DNA of 64,000 bases from an uncultured Arcanobacterium sp. (GCA_945874735.1 CAMCHI010000002.1:62001-126000); one strand, 5' to 3'. Shown: positions 26,940-37,018, numbered from the stretch's first letter. Program-made: numbers and translations. Notes: generated by a model from the letters alone, not told the origin.

Positions 26940-27651
26940 TAGTATGCACCACCTGAACTGCTAACTGTGGATTGCTAGGGTCACTTAACTGTAGTGGGGA
27001 AGCAGAATTGTCTTGCCGTTTGCTGGGATAAGATTTGCGGGCTAGTACTTGTTCTTGCATTTCAGAGAGTATTGCATAACTGTGAGAGCTGGCATTTTCT
27101 TCCCCATAGTAGACGCGATTAAAGTGCTCGGCACTACTGGTAGCTAAACTAGGAGTAGGTATTAACTGAGCAGTTAGGTGCCCAGCTTCGGTAGCTGTCA
27201 TGCCGGGGATTAAAATAATTTGCTGGGTTTCCGATAAGTAGCGAATAATTCCGCGGAATTTATCTATCACTGCTAAATTCAGATTGCCCGCTGCTAGGGC
27301 TTGATTAGCACTTTGGAAAAGTTGGGCAGAGTTGCGATCATCATCAAATAATGGCACGTCTAAGCAATTATCAGTGTGCTTTTTACGGACAGGATTGCGG
27401 TGATGTAAATTCTTGCGCACTAAAAATAGAATCAGAGAAATTAGCGTGCAAATCCCTAAAGCAACGATAGCTATACCAAGCCAAGATTCTCCTAGATCAA
27501 AGTTCTCTAAAGGTTTTCCGAACCATTTCCACAGAAGTTTACGTAGTTGTTGTAAAACACTTTCCGTTTGATGATACTTCACTTTGCTCAACTCGGATAC
27601 CGCCCAGTCACGGGCGGTATCGTCATCGGAAACCAAGGCTAGATTTAGCAT
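26929..27651 (-). CDS. DUF4129 domain membrane protein
   Basis: A 240-residue protein with one central transmembrane helix (about 62-82). The C-terminal DUF4129 domain has KFRGIIRYLSETQQIILIPGMTATEAGHLTAQLIP and FNRVYYGEENA. It overlaps the DUF4350 gene by 11 bases and is the first gene of the MoxR cluster after the GDPD-membrane-domain gene. Related domains occur with transglutaminase-like proteins, but here it stands alone. Function unknown. Confidence 0.83.
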   Translation of the reverse strand: MLNLALVSDDDTARDWAVSELSKVKYHQTESVLQQLRKLLWKWFGKPLENFDLGESWLGIAIVALGICTLISLILFLVRKNLHHRNPVRKKHTDNCLDVPLFDDDRNSAQLFQSANQALAAGNLNLAVIDKFRGIIRYLSETQQIILIPGMTATEAGHLTAQLIPTPSLATSSAEHFNRVYYGEENASSHSYAILSEMQEQVLARKSYPSKRQDNSASPLQLSDPSNPQLAVQVVHTNGR

Positions 27652-27706
27652 TTATATCCGTCCAACTTTTCGAGTGTGAATGGAGATGTGGAAGCAAGCA
27701 TGGAAA

Positions 27707-28936
27707 TTAGCGCGCTGAAACGTTTTGACTTGCCTCAAATAGTAAGGCTTGATGGAAATTTTCTCGCCTAAAACGCATATTCACATATACTACATTGATA
27801 AAAGCAGTGGTAAATGGGAGTAAAAGAGCGCCTATCAGGAAAGAACTAAGTGAGCTAATTAGTATTGCGGTAAAAGATACGGACGCGGAACTATTGCTTA
27901 TTAGTATGAGCGGAATTAAGTTAAAAGCAATGCTGAGCACTCCTGAAATTGCGCCCATAATTAATATGCTGAGCAAGGTTAAACCAAGTAGGTATCTATT
28001 TGACCCTTTGGTTAAATGCCAAGCTCGGCTTAGTGAAGCAAATACTTTGCCGTTTTCTCCTACTACCACTGCTGGTGCAATTAGCAGTCGTATCGTAAGG
28101 GTCAATAAGAACAAGAAAGCGATAACCACTAAAATCGCAATAATGATATTAGCTAGTATTAACAGTCCGCTTCCTTTAGGCAATACGGCATAAAAAATTG
28201 CCGACAATACTGCTATTAAAATAAGTACGATTAATGCTACTAACGCTAATAAGAAAGTAAGCACAATGGTTAAACCAACGAGGCGTAAACCGATGGAAAA
28301 TAGATTTGGGCGGGTAATTTGCCAAGTGTTTTTCATTCCTAGTTTATAGCCGCGCACGCTTGCTAAAGTGGCACGTGTGCCTGCTATCTGTGTGATTGTC
28401 CATTCTAAGATGGAAATAAATCCCATGGTGAAAATCAGAAGCAGAATGGAACTGATTAATATTTTGGGTGTGGTGGAGTTAGTTTCAGAATAGGAAAGTA
28501 CGGACAACAGGGCGGCTTCACCGGTTAAAAGCATAAGTACAGCCGAGATAGTAGAACCGAGTAAAGATACAACTAACGGGAATAAGAAAAAGGCTTTCGG
28601 GTTAAATTTAACAATCCGGATAATTGCGTCGATAGTATCGGCGATTCCTAATGGGCGCATTGGGATTACTGTTTTCCAACCAGAAGTAAAAGTTTGAGTG
28701 CGGATATCAGGAGTGCCGTATTGTCCATAACCAGTTGGGGTAGCTCCGCTGTTGCCAGCTGGATAGGTAGTGCCGACAGGATTATGCGGGTAAGTTTCGG
28801 TAAACGGGGTAGGAGATTGCTGGTTATTAGAGTGAGCTGGCATATTGCCTATTGGAGATGTGTTCCCAGTTTCAGAGTTAGAATGTGGCGGATAATTAGG
28901 GTCTTGAGCGGGCTGCCAGGTAGAATTTTCCTGCAT
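27707..28936 (-). CDS. polytopic membrane protein with GDPD-type membrane domain
   Basis: A 409-residue protein. The first 95 residues are Pro/Ser/Thr/Asn/Gln-rich and probably disordered in the cytosol. A membrane domain with about six hydrophobic segments follows, starting at PMRPLGIADTIDAIIRIVKFNPKAFFLFPLVVSLLG. This is the membrane domain that precedes glycerophosphodiester phosphodiesterase modules, but no catalytic module is present. Such stand-alone proteins are usual next to the DUF4129-DUF4350-MoxR genes in actinobacteria. Role unknown. Confidence 0.78.
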   Translation of the reverse strand: MQENSTWQPAQDPNYPPHSNSETGNTSPIGNMPAHSNNQQSPTPFTETYPHNPVGTTYPAGNSGATPTGYGQYGTPDIRTQTFTSGWKTVIPMRPLGIADTIDAIIRIVKFNPKAFFLFPLVVSLLGSTISAVLMLLTGEAALLSVLSYSETNSTTPKILISSILLLIFTMGFISILEWTITQIAGTRATLASVRGYKLGMKNTWQITRPNLFSIGLRLVGLTIVLTFLLALVALIVLILIAVLSAIFYAVLPKGSGLLILANIIIAILVVIAFLFLLTLTIRLLIAPAVVVGENGKVFASLSRAWHLTKGSNRYLLGLTLLSILIMGAISGVLSIAFNLIPLILISNSSASVSFTAILISSLSSFLIGALLLPFTTAFINVVYVNMRFRRENFHQALLFEASQNVSAR

Positions 28937-29131
28937 AATTTATTCTCCTACTTGTTTGTGATATCCCTGTTTATTCCTTATTGTTCAGTTTAACTTACTA
29001 TTTGTGCACAATGATACTGCTTAAGTAGTAATTTGTGAGTAGTGTTCCCTAAACATAAATACGGAAATAATTGTTTTAGGAAAAATTAGTTCGGAAAAAT
29101 AGGTAAAGGACAGTTTAAGCGGGGCGGGAAA

Positions 29132-29159
29132 TTGTCAGTTATCACAAGCACGGTAGAAT
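29132..29159 (+). promoter_or_regulatory. candidate mtrA promoter
   Basis: TTGTCA (29132-29137) and TAGAAT (29154-29159) are 16 bases apart, about 43 bases before the mtrA ATG, in the divergent gap with the GDPD-membrane-domain gene. Motif evidence only. Confidence 0.5.
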
Positions 29160-29201
29160 GATTATAAAGAATACCGATATAGCGCGTGCAGAAGGTTGAA
29201 A

Positions 29202-29882
29202 ATGAGCCAGCGAATTCTTGTAGTTGATGACGACCCAGCCATCTCTGAAATGGTGGCAATTGTTTTAGAATCAGAAGGCTATAGTGCCACAGTTTGTGCC
29301 AACGGTAGTAACGTGTTGTCGCTATTTCGGTTAGAACATCCAGAATTAGTGTTGCTAGATGTGATGCTCCCAGGGTTAGATGGGGTGTCGGTCTGCAGAC
29401 AGTTACGAGAAGAATCAGACGTGCCCATTATTATGATGAGTGCTAAAACTGATTCGGTAGATGTAATTGCTGGTTTAGAAGCCGGTGCAGACGATTATGT
29501 GACCAAGCCTTTTGATAACTCGGTACTGTTAGCTCGAGTAAAAGCCCGTTTGCGTCGACAAGAGGCAGAACCGGAAATATTATATGTGGGCGATTTGCAA
29601 ATAGACCTAACTGCTCACCAAGTGACGCGCAATGGTACTTCTTTACATTTAACACCGCTAGAGTTTGAGCTATTAACAGTTTTAGCACGTAAACCATATC
29701 AAGTATTTTCCCGCGAAGAACTATTGGAATTAGTGTGGGGATATCGGAATACGGCAGATACTCGTCTAGTGAATGTGCATATTCAGCGCTTACGTGCAAA
29801 AGTGGAAATAGATCCAGATAATCCAGAAATTGTGCTCACAGTGCGTGGAGTAGGCTACCGTGCAGGAGCAGGTAAAGAGTGA
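29202..29882 (+). CDS. mtrA: response regulator MtrA (OmpR/PhoB type)
   Basis: A 226-residue OmpR-family regulator. The receiver domain has the acidic pair DDD at 9-11, the phosphorylated Asp53 (LLDVMLPG), Thr/Ser and Lys103-type switch residues (MMSAKT, VTKPF). The winged-helix DNA-binding domain (about 130-222) ends with TVRGVGYRAG. I use the ATG at 29202, which has GAAGG six bases upstream, not the TTG two codons earlier. It is followed at once by mtrB and lpqB, the standard MtrAB-LpqB system that controls cell-wall remodelling, division and osmotic response in actinobacteria. Confidence 0.95.
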   Translation: MSQRILVVDDDPAISEMVAIVLESEGYSATVCANGSNVLSLFRLEHPELVLLDVMLPGLDGVSVCRQLREESDVPIIMMSAKTDSVDVIAGLEAGADDYVTKPFDNSVLLARVKARLRRQEAEPEILYVGDLQIDLTAHQVTRNGTSLHLTPLEFELLTVLARKPYQVFSREELLELVWGYRNTADTRLVNVHIQRLRAKVEIDPDNPEIVLTVRGVGYRAGAGKE

Positions 29883-31639
29883 GTGAAATAATTGAAGAAT
29901 TTCAGCGGGGAGAAATAAAACCCCAAGGAACTTTTTCACGTTTTGCTAATCTGCAAGATGTGTTTTTGGCACGCTGGCGTTCTTCACTGCGATTAAGAAT
30001 TGCAATTATTATTCTCGCCAGCGGGCTGATTGTGACTAGCGTGCTGGGATTTGTTGTTTCTTTACAGATGAAACGGTCGGTTTTTGAGCAGGCTTCTCAA
30101 ATTTTTATTGAACAATTTACGAGCGACACTGCTTTAGCGCAAACCAACTTTAGTGCTGCAACTGATTACACTACTGGGCAGATGCAACAAGCCGCGAACC
30201 AGTTAGTAGCAGGAATGTATGATCCAGCCCGTGGTTTACTAGGAGCAGTCTTAATGCGCACTCCTGGGCAAGAAACCGGAGCAGTGCGATTAGTGGAACC
30301 AGCTACTGCTGCTGCTACCCGATTACGTACTCTAGTAACCCCAGATATTAGACGAGATGTGGCAAAATCAGATGAAATAGCTTGGCAATCGGTGGAAGTG
30401 GAATTAGACAACGGAGAAACTGCTCCAGGACTGGTGTTGGGTACTAGTTTAGAGATACCTAATGCTGGTAGCTATGAACTATATGCTGCTTATTCTTTAG
30501 AAACACAAAATAAATTACTGGTGTCTACTTCCCGTTTGATGGGATTATCCGTTTTAGGATTTATGGCGTTACTGGTAGCGCTTACCCTAGTGATCTTACG
30601 AATGGTGTTGCAGCCAGTACGGCTTGCTGCTGCCCAAGCTAGACAATTAGCAGAAGGAGAATTTTCTGCCCGCATGAAAGTGGTGGGTGAGGATGAATTG
30701 GCGCATTTAGCGGTGTCTTTCAATAAGATGGCTTCTTCTTTGGAGGATCAATTTACGAAACTAAATCGAATGTCGGCTTTGCAAACCGAGTTCGTTTCAG
30801 CGGTTTCGCATGAATTGCGCTCGCCAGTTACCACTATCCGTATGGCAGGTCAGTTACTGTATGATAAGCGGGAAGAACTGCCAGCCACATTAAAACGCAG
30901 TGCAGAGTTGCAGCACGCACAGGTAATTAATTTAGATGCGATGCTTTCTGATCTGCTGGAAATTTCCCGTTATGATGCGGGAGCAATGACTCTTATTACT
31001 GAGCAAGTAGATTTAGCTGAAGTAACTAAACGAGTAGTTTCTTTAGCCGCTCCGTTGGCGCAAGATAATGAAGTTACCACCTATTTTGAGGTAGCAGGAG
31101 ATACTACTTTAGAAGTAGAACCACGGCGTGTAGAGCGTATTATCCGTAACTTAGTGGTTAATGCTTTAGAACATTCCCCAGGTAGCGACGTGCAAGTGCG
31201 AGTGGTGGGTAATGATACGGCAGTGGCGGTAGCAGTAGCAGACCATGGAATTGGGATTACTCCAGAGCAAGCTGCACACGTTTTTGATAGATTTTGGCGA
31301 GCTGATTCTTCACGGGTACGTAAAACTGGGGGCACGGGCTTAGGTTTAACAATTGCTCGAGAAGATGCACTTATTCACGGAGGAGAATTAGTAGCAACTG
31401 GAGAATTAGGTTTTGGCTCTACTTTCTTATTGGTGTTGCCTAAAGTGCCTGGAGCTGATTATGTGCGTCCTTTGGAGTTAGCGATTCCGGAAGCAGAGTT
31501 TGTGCCTGTCTTGTCGGTGGTAGAAAGTCAAGAAGTATTAGCGGAAAGTATGGCGGTAGCCGCGCTTGCAGCAGACAATGAAGGTGAGGCTGTGGGGCAA
31601 GAATCATTAGCGACAGTGACGCAGCAGGAGGAGATATAA
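29879..31639 (+). CDS. mtrB: sensor histidine kinase MtrB
   Basis: A 586-residue sensor kinase. Transmembrane helices are near 39-62 and 219-243, flanking an extracytoplasmic sensor of about 155 residues. Then come a HAMP domain (about 244-296), the H box AVSHELRSP with His311, the N box NLVVNALEHSPG, and G boxes DHGIGI and GGTGLGL. It would phosphorylate MtrA. The GTG start overlaps the mtrA stop (GTGA). After the catalytic domain there is an acidic Ala/Glu/Val-rich tail of about 60 residues that looks disordered. Confidence 0.95.
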   Translation: MSEIIEEFQRGEIKPQGTFSRFANLQDVFLARWRSSLRLRIAIIILASGLIVTSVLGFVVSLQMKRSVFEQASQIFIEQFTSDTALAQTNFSAATDYTTGQMQQAANQLVAGMYDPARGLLGAVLMRTPGQETGAVRLVEPATAAATRLRTLVTPDIRRDVAKSDEIAWQSVEVELDNGETAPGLVLGTSLEIPNAGSYELYAAYSLETQNKLLVSTSRLMGLSVLGFMALLVALTLVILRMVLQPVRLAAAQARQLAEGEFSARMKVVGEDELAHLAVSFNKMASSLEDQFTKLNRMSALQTEFVSAVSHELRSPVTTIRMAGQLLYDKREELPATLKRSAELQHAQVINLDAMLSDLLEISRYDAGAMTLITEQVDLAEVTKRVVSLAAPLAQDNEVTTYFEVAGDTTLEVEPRRVERIIRNLVVNALEHSPGSDVQVRVVGNDTAVAVAVADHGIGITPEQAAHVFDRFWRADSSRVRKTGGTGLGLTIAREDALIHGGELVATGELGFGSTFLLVLPKVPGADYVRPLELAIPEAEFVPVLSVVESQEVLAESMAVAALAADNEGEAVGQESLATVTQQEEI

Positions 31640-31640
31640 A

Positions 31641-33416
31641 ATGTCTGCTTTTCTGTTAATCTCTGAAGCGAGTAGAAATGCTAGTGGTAAAGCAGTATCA
31701 GAACTGAGAGAAAAAACGTTCTGCAACAGGAAGATTCGTAAAACTTTAGCGATTTGTGCAGTGCTTGCTTTATTGCTGGGTGCTTGTAGCGGCTTGCCAC
31801 GTTCCGGAGAAGTAGTATTGGTGGAGCGTACCACCACCGCCAGTGGAGGGGTGGCATTAAATGCGCAAGGCCCAGCTCAAGATGCTACCGCGGAAGAAAT
31901 TGTACAAGGCTTTTTATTAGCTGCTGCGGTAGGTATTAGTGATGATTTTAGTACTGCGCGCGAGTTTCTTACTGAAAGTGCGGCAGCTAATTGGAAGCCA
32001 CTTACTAATGTGCGGATATATCCAGATAATCAGACGATTAATAGTTCTCAAACCATCACTGGAGCTTTTAGGTATGTGGTGCCAGCTTTAGCAACGGTAA
32101 ATCAAAGCGGTAGTTATGCTTTATCAGCTCAGGATTCGACCATCTCGGGTGAATTTTCTTTGATGCGCAATGCGCAAGGTCAGTGGCGGATTGCGTCCTT
32201 AGATGATGGGATTACATTATCTAATGCGCTATTTGAGTCTATGTTTGTGCAAACTCCGTTATATTTTTATACCCCTAACAATAAGTATTTAGTATCGGAT
32301 ATGCGCTGGTATCCGCGGACGGGAATTTTCCATCGGGCAGTGCAAGGCATATTTCAAGGGCCAGCTACTTGGCTGAACACAGCGGTACATTCTCCGATTC
32401 CAGAGGGTACGAAAGTGCAGTCAGTGGAATTACGGGCTGCAGATTCGGTAGTGCAAATTGATCTTTCTAGTGAGGCTTCGCAATTATCTGCTAGTGAAGT
32501 AGCTTTATTGGAAACTCAGTTGCTACGTACTTTAACTGGTATTGGGGGAACACAAGAAGTAGAGCTAAGTGTAGATGGAGCAGTTTTAGTTTCAGAAGGC
32601 TGGATTGATGCTCCCGTGTATCCTATAAGTTCTGCTCCTTTAACGGTATTAAAGAATGGTTTGCCTACCGTATTGCAAGAAGGGAAAGAAACGCAGCTGC
32701 TTAATGAGATGGAGGTAGGCGATACGGGGTTGCGTTATATGGCAACTAGTTACAACTCTGATAGGAATTTTGGGGCAGCGTTAAATTTGGCGGGCACAGA
32801 ATTACGGTATTTAGATTTTGCTGATAATAGGGTGTGGCCTATTATGACAGGAACGAGTTTAATTCCGCCTACGATTGATATTTATGGGTGGATTTGGAGC
32901 GGAGAATCCGTAGGCGCAGGTGAGCTACAAATCTATAATCTGGCGGAGAAAGAAACTGTAAAGCTGAAACTGCCAGAATTTGCGGGAGTGCGTATAAAGC
33001 AGGTGAAGGTTTCGCGAGAAGGTGCGCGGGCTGTGATTGTGTATGAAGATAGTGAGCGCACAATTATGGCGGTGGTTGCGATAGTGCGAGATGGGCAGGG
33101 ACGTCCTACTGCTCTAGGTTCACCTTGGGAGATTGGACGGCGTTTAGCGGCGGTTGCAGATTATGCGTGGATGTCGGAATCTAGGCTAGTTATTTTAGGT
33201 AAAACTACGGCTGGTAGTGAAGATGGGTTGTACTACTTGGACTTAGGCGGAGCTTTGCAGTCGGTAATCGGTATTGACGATATGATTGACGTTACCGCAG
33301 GTAGAGGGCGAGATTCAGTAGTATTGTTAGATGTGATGGGCAATATTTATGAGGTGAACTCTGGAGTTTGGCGGCGTTTTGCTAGTGGAGTGGAAAGCGT
33401 GGCATTTCCTGGCTGA
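31641..33416 (+). CDS. lpqB: lipoprotein LpqB
   Basis: A 591-residue lipoprotein and accessory protein of the MtrAB system. The lipobox is LGAC at 46-49 (lipidated Cys49), preceded by a hydrophobic stretch and an unusually long, partly polar N-region of about 34 residues. The middle part is the GerMN domain (about 215-315, with PTWLNTAVHSPIPEGTKVQSVELRAADSVVQIDLS), followed by the LpqB beta-propeller-like part. AGGAGGAGA directly precedes the ATG, and only one base separates it from mtrB. LpqB modulates the MtrB sensor domain in relatives. Confidence 0.93.
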   Translation: MSAFLLISEASRNASGKAVSELREKTFCNRKIRKTLAICAVLALLLGACSGLPRSGEVVLVERTTTASGGVALNAQGPAQDATAEEIVQGFLLAAAVGISDDFSTAREFLTESAAANWKPLTNVRIYPDNQTINSSQTITGAFRYVVPALATVNQSGSYALSAQDSTISGEFSLMRNAQGQWRIASLDDGITLSNALFESMFVQTPLYFYTPNNKYLVSDMRWYPRTGIFHRAVQGIFQGPATWLNTAVHSPIPEGTKVQSVELRAADSVVQIDLSSEASQLSASEVALLETQLLRTLTGIGGTQEVELSVDGAVLVSEGWIDAPVYPISSAPLTVLKNGLPTVLQEGKETQLLNEMEVGDTGLRYMATSYNSDRNFGAALNLAGTELRYLDFADNRVWPIMTGTSLIPPTIDIYGWIWSGESVGAGELQIYNLAEKETVKLKLPEFAGVRIKQVKVSREGARAVIVYEDSERTIMAVVAIVRDGQGRPTALGSPWEIGRRLAAVADYAWMSESRLVILGKTTAGSEDGLYYLDLGGALQSVIGIDDMIDVTAGRGRDSVVLLDVMGNIYEVNSGVWRRFASGVESVAFPG

Positions 33417-33601
33417 GTTCAATACAGGTATTGAAGATTAGTATCTTATAGGTTTGTGCACCGTTTTACTAACCTTAAGCTCTATCCACAAGATCTCATA
33501 GGGGTGAGTGGTATTTTGCGAGTTTTAATATATTTAATTATGCGAGAGGTGGCTTAAAAAGCGGTTTTTAGCAAAGTAGCAGAAAACGGTGGCTGGTAAA
33601 G

Positions 33602-34441
33602 GTGGGTATAGTTCAGCGATTTATTACTTCTAGGTGGGGAGTAATTTTTCATAATTTTTATGCGGTATTAGCGGAGTTAATTTTCCCTTACGTGTGTGCA
33701 GGGTGTGGGAGTTGGGGTGAAGTTCTCTGTGCTGAATGTGATGCAAAAATAACGGGCGAGTGGGTGGATATAACATCTGAGCTTTCTTATATCAAAAATT
33801 TTTCAGCACTTTGCGCAAGTTTTCCGGTATGGGCACGTTTTTTATATAGCCGTGAAATGCGTAAAGTGATTTTGAGCTGGAAGCATGAAGATATAAAGGA
33901 GCTGGAATGCTGGATTTTACAGAAATGGCGACAAGGATTAGATGAGTTTAACTTTCTTAATTTCAACTTAGCGTCAGATAAAGTGCGAGAGCAAAAAGGA
34001 AGCAAGAAGTATTTGGTGGTGTGTGCTCCATCTGGGAAAGCACGGCGTAAAGCAGGAAGATTAGTGGCTTTACGCTTAGCACAACAAGTAGCTGACTGTT
34101 GGGGGATAGAGTGTAAAGATGTTTTACGTAAACCAAGTGCTTTGCAACTAGGTTATAGGATTTGGTGTTCTTACGGCCTAAAAGGACTATATGTCAGAGT
34201 TTTCCTTCCTAAGGTACGTTCCTTGTTGGCAGATGGAAAATATCAAGTAGCTGATAAGAAAGTGCGTAAAGATAAGAGGGATAGTGTTTTCGCGTGCTGT
34301 GATTTAAGAGGGCGGCAAGTAATTTTGGTAGATGACGTAGTTACTACCGGAGCTACTTTATATGCGTGCCAAAAAGCAATAGAGCAAGCTGGGGGAAAGG
34401 TGCTATTAGCCTTGAGTTTAGGGTATGTACAACGTATCTGA
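33602..34441 (+). CDS. ComF family phosphoribosyltransferase-like protein
   Basis: A 279-residue ComF-family protein. An N-terminal zinc finger is formed by Cys32, Cys35, Cys43 and Cys46 (CAGCGSWGEVLCAEC). The C-terminal part carries the phosphoribosyltransferase loop VILVDDVVTTGATL. In competent bacteria ComF supports uptake of single-stranded DNA; in many actinobacteria it simply follows lpqB and precedes hpf, as here. The start is GTG at 33602. The middle segment is Lys/Arg-rich and longer than usual. Confidence 0.87.
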   Translation: MGIVQRFITSRWGVIFHNFYAVLAELIFPYVCAGCGSWGEVLCAECDAKITGEWVDITSELSYIKNFSALCASFPVWARFLYSREMRKVILSWKHEDIKELECWILQKWRQGLDEFNFLNFNLASDKVREQKGSKKYLVVCAPSGKARRKAGRLVALRLAQQVADCWGIECKDVLRKPSALQLGYRIWCSYGLKGLYVRVFLPKVRSLLADGKYQVADKKVRKDKRDSVFACCDLRGRQVILVDDVVTTGATLYACQKAIEQAGGKVLLALSLGYVQRI

Positions 34442-34737
34442 AAGTAGTAAGTGCGTTAGGTTTAAAAAAGGAAAAGCTAATACCAGAATAAAATGTGCCA
34501 AGAGCAGAAAATTTGGTGTCTGGGGTCACAACTAAATAGAAAAGATGCTACAATAAGGCTAACTCAATAACTGCTAAGCAAAGGTGCTGGTAGTAAAGTG
34601 AGGAAAATAGTCAAGGTGGACTAAAGAAAGGCGGGTGAGGCCTATTTCGCAGCTCACGCGATTAAAGAGTGAGCAAGTTAAATCTATTGGGGTGAGTAAA
34701 ACTCGCCAAAGCAGATCTACATTAAATGGAGGTCATT

Positions 34738-35388
34738 GTGGAATTTGTAGTTAAAGGTCGAAATGCTGAAATCTCCGACAACTTTCGGGCATATGTGGCA
34801 GATAAATTACAGAAAATAGAATTATTTGCCCCGAAAGCGCAACGGGTAGATGTAGAAGTTACGCATGAACCTAACCCAGCACAGGCAGAAATATCAGAGC
34901 GGATAGAAATTACTGTGCGAGATAAAGGCCCAGTAATTCGTGCAGAAGCAGCAGCATCGGATCGTTATGGAGCGTTGGATTTAGCGGCACAAAAATTAGT
35001 AGAGCAATTACGTCGCGCTAACGAACGTCGCAAAGACCACAAACATAGCAATAAGTGGTTACAGGAGCCAACCGAAATTGATTTTGATGCGCTAGTAAGT
35101 CTAGAAGTAGCTCCAGTATTAGAAGAAGTGCCAGTAGTAAGTGTTCCAGTAGTGCCCGCCCAAGTAGGTGAAACCGTAGAAACTCAGCTGGGTGATTCTC
35201 CGGTCATGGTGCGGCAAAAGCTGTATGAAGCAACGCCGATGACGGTAAATCAAGCCCTCTATGAAATGGAACTCGTAGGTCATCCGTTCTACCTCTTTAT
35301 AGATGTAGAAACAGGGCAGCCGTGTGCTGCTTACCGTCGTCACGGTTGGACTTATGGTGTAATCCGTTTAGATGCAAAAGTGGTTTAA
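34738..35388 (+). CDS. hpf: ribosome hibernation promoting factor, long form (HPF)
   Basis: A 216-residue long-form HPF. The N-terminal domain (about 1-105, EFVVKGRNAEISDNFRAYVADKLQKIE) binds the 30S decoding region. A linker follows, then the C-terminal dimerisation domain (about 160-216, MTVNQALYEMELVGHPFYLFIDVETGQPCAAYRRHGWTYGVIRLD) that pairs two ribosomes into 100S particles. An in-frame ATG 12 bases upstream overlaps the ribosome binding site GGAGG, so I start at the GTG at 34738. It follows comF after a 296-base gap in which I place no certain element. Confidence 0.93.
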   Translation: MEFVVKGRNAEISDNFRAYVADKLQKIELFAPKAQRVDVEVTHEPNPAQAEISERIEITVRDKGPVIRAEAAASDRYGALDLAAQKLVEQLRRANERRKDHKHSNKWLQEPTEIDFDALVSLEVAPVLEEVPVVSVPVVPAQVGETVETQLGDSPVMVRQKLYEATPMTVNQALYEMELVGHPFYLFIDVETGQPCAAYRRHGWTYGVIRLDAKVV

Positions 35389-35603
35389 TTAGCAATAACT
35401 TTTCTTAATTCCTAAGTGTGCTCGTAAATAATGTTTATAAAATAGCGCGGGAGAGAAAAGTTAGTTAATAAAATTTCTGCTGGGTGAGGAATTCCAAATG
35501 AATTTCTCACCCACGCTTATTTTGAAAAGCAAGGCTTGCGTAAAATAGCGGTATCATTTTGATGTCCATACGTGTCAAGTTACTAGCTAGAATGAGGAAA
35601 ACA

Positions 35604-36992
35604 GTGAGTGCTCGTCCCCTGCAAGTTGCAGTAATCGGTGCTGGCCCAGCCGGTATTTATGCCGCTGATATTTTGTCGAAATCAGATGTAGAAGTCCAAA
35701 TAGACTTATACGAGAAACTACCTGCTCCTTATGGGTTAGTGCGTTACGGAGTAGCGCCCGACCATCCGCGTATTACGCAAATCATTAAAGCTCTATACAA
35801 CATTTTGCAACGTGGCGATATTCGTTTAGTGGGCAATGTGGAAATCGGAAAAGATGTTACTTTCCCAGAGCTGCAGGAACATTATGACGCAATTATTTTA
35901 GCAACTGGGGCAGACAACGACCGTCCATTTGATATTCCAGGAGCAGACCTACCGCAAGTTTATGGCGCATCTAAATTTGTGTTCTGGTATGACGGACACC
36001 CGGACTATCCGCGTCAATGGCCATTAGAAGCCAAAGAAGTAGCAGTAATCGGGGTAGGAAATGTAGCACTAGACATAGCTCGAATTTTGGCTAAACAACC
36101 AGATGATTTGTTAGTCACGGAAATTCCAGCCAATGTGGAAGCGGGCTTGCGTCTATCACCTGTTACCGATGTGCACGTTTTTGGACGCCGAGGGCCTGCC
36201 CAAGTGAAGTTCACCCCTATGGAACTGCGGGAACTAGGGGAAGTGCCAGATGTAGACATTATCGTTTATGAAGAAGACTTTGACTATGACGCAGGGTCGG
36301 AAGAAGCGGTAAATGCTTCTAAGATGACCCGACAAGTGACCAATATTCTAACTGATTACTTATTTGAGCAAGCGGAAGAAAAGACAGCTAAGCGCCGTAT
36401 TCATTTGCATATGTTGCAACAACCAGTAGAAATTTTGGGTACTGATGCCGTCACTGGTATTCGTATGGAACGCACCGCTTTGCAAGGAGACGGAAGCGTA
36501 AAAGGTACGGGTGAATTTATTGACTACCCAGTGCAAGCTGTTTATCGGGCAGTGGGTTATTATTCTTCCCCTATCGAGGGAGTGCCATTTGATGTTGAGC
36601 GTGGAGTAGTGCCTAATGTGGCTGGTAGAATCACCGAAACTACAGACGGGCCAGTGATTCCTGGAATGTATGCTACTGGCTGGATTAAGCGTGGGCCAGT
36701 AGGTCTGATTGGCTCTACTAAATCTGACGCGCAAGAAACTATTAATAATTTAGTGGCAGATTATGAAGCAGGATTACTGCAAGCTACCACTAATGAAGTG
36801 GGTTGGGAAGCAATGGAAGCGTTGTTGAATGAGCGTGCCATTCGTTTCACCACTTGGCAAGGATGGGAATTATTAGAAGAATACGAAAAAGCCTTGGGAG
36901 AAAAAGAGGGACGTACTCGTATAAAAGTAGTAGAACGAGAAACAATGACCGCTATTTCTCGTGGTGAAGCTCATGACGGCAAACTATATTAA
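35604..36992 (+). CDS. fprA: ferredoxin/adrenodoxin-NADP reductase, FprA type
   Basis: A 462-residue FAD-dependent oxidoreductase that passes electrons between NADPH and ferredoxin. The FAD-binding GAGPAG is at 12-17, and YEKLPAPYGLVRYGVAPDHP is the adrenodoxin-reductase-type signature. A second nucleotide fold begins VAVIGVGNVALDIARIL. The C-terminal GWIKRGPVGLIGSTKSDAQETI is typical of FprA. The start chosen is GTG 35604, after GAGGA, although the frame is open 14 to 15 codons further upstream. A strong two-way hairpin follows the gene. Confidence 0.93.
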   Translation: MSARPLQVAVIGAGPAGIYAADILSKSDVEVQIDLYEKLPAPYGLVRYGVAPDHPRITQIIKALYNILQRGDIRLVGNVEIGKDVTFPELQEHYDAIILATGADNDRPFDIPGADLPQVYGASKFVFWYDGHPDYPRQWPLEAKEVAVIGVGNVALDIARILAKQPDDLLVTEIPANVEAGLRLSPVTDVHVFGRRGPAQVKFTPMELRELGEVPDVDIIVYEEDFDYDAGSEEAVNASKMTRQVTNILTDYLFEQAEEKTAKRRIHLHMLQQPVEILGTDAVTGIRMERTALQGDGSVKGTGEFIDYPVQAVYRAVGYYSSPIEGVPFDVERGVVPNVAGRITETTDGPVIPGMYATGWIKRGPVGLIGSTKSDAQETINNLVADYEAGLLQATTNEVGWEAMEALLNERAIRFTTWQGWELLEEYEKALGEKEGRTRIKVVERETMTAISRGEAHDGKLY

Positions 36993-37018
36993 ATAACGAG
37001 TTCACTATTGGAATAAGA

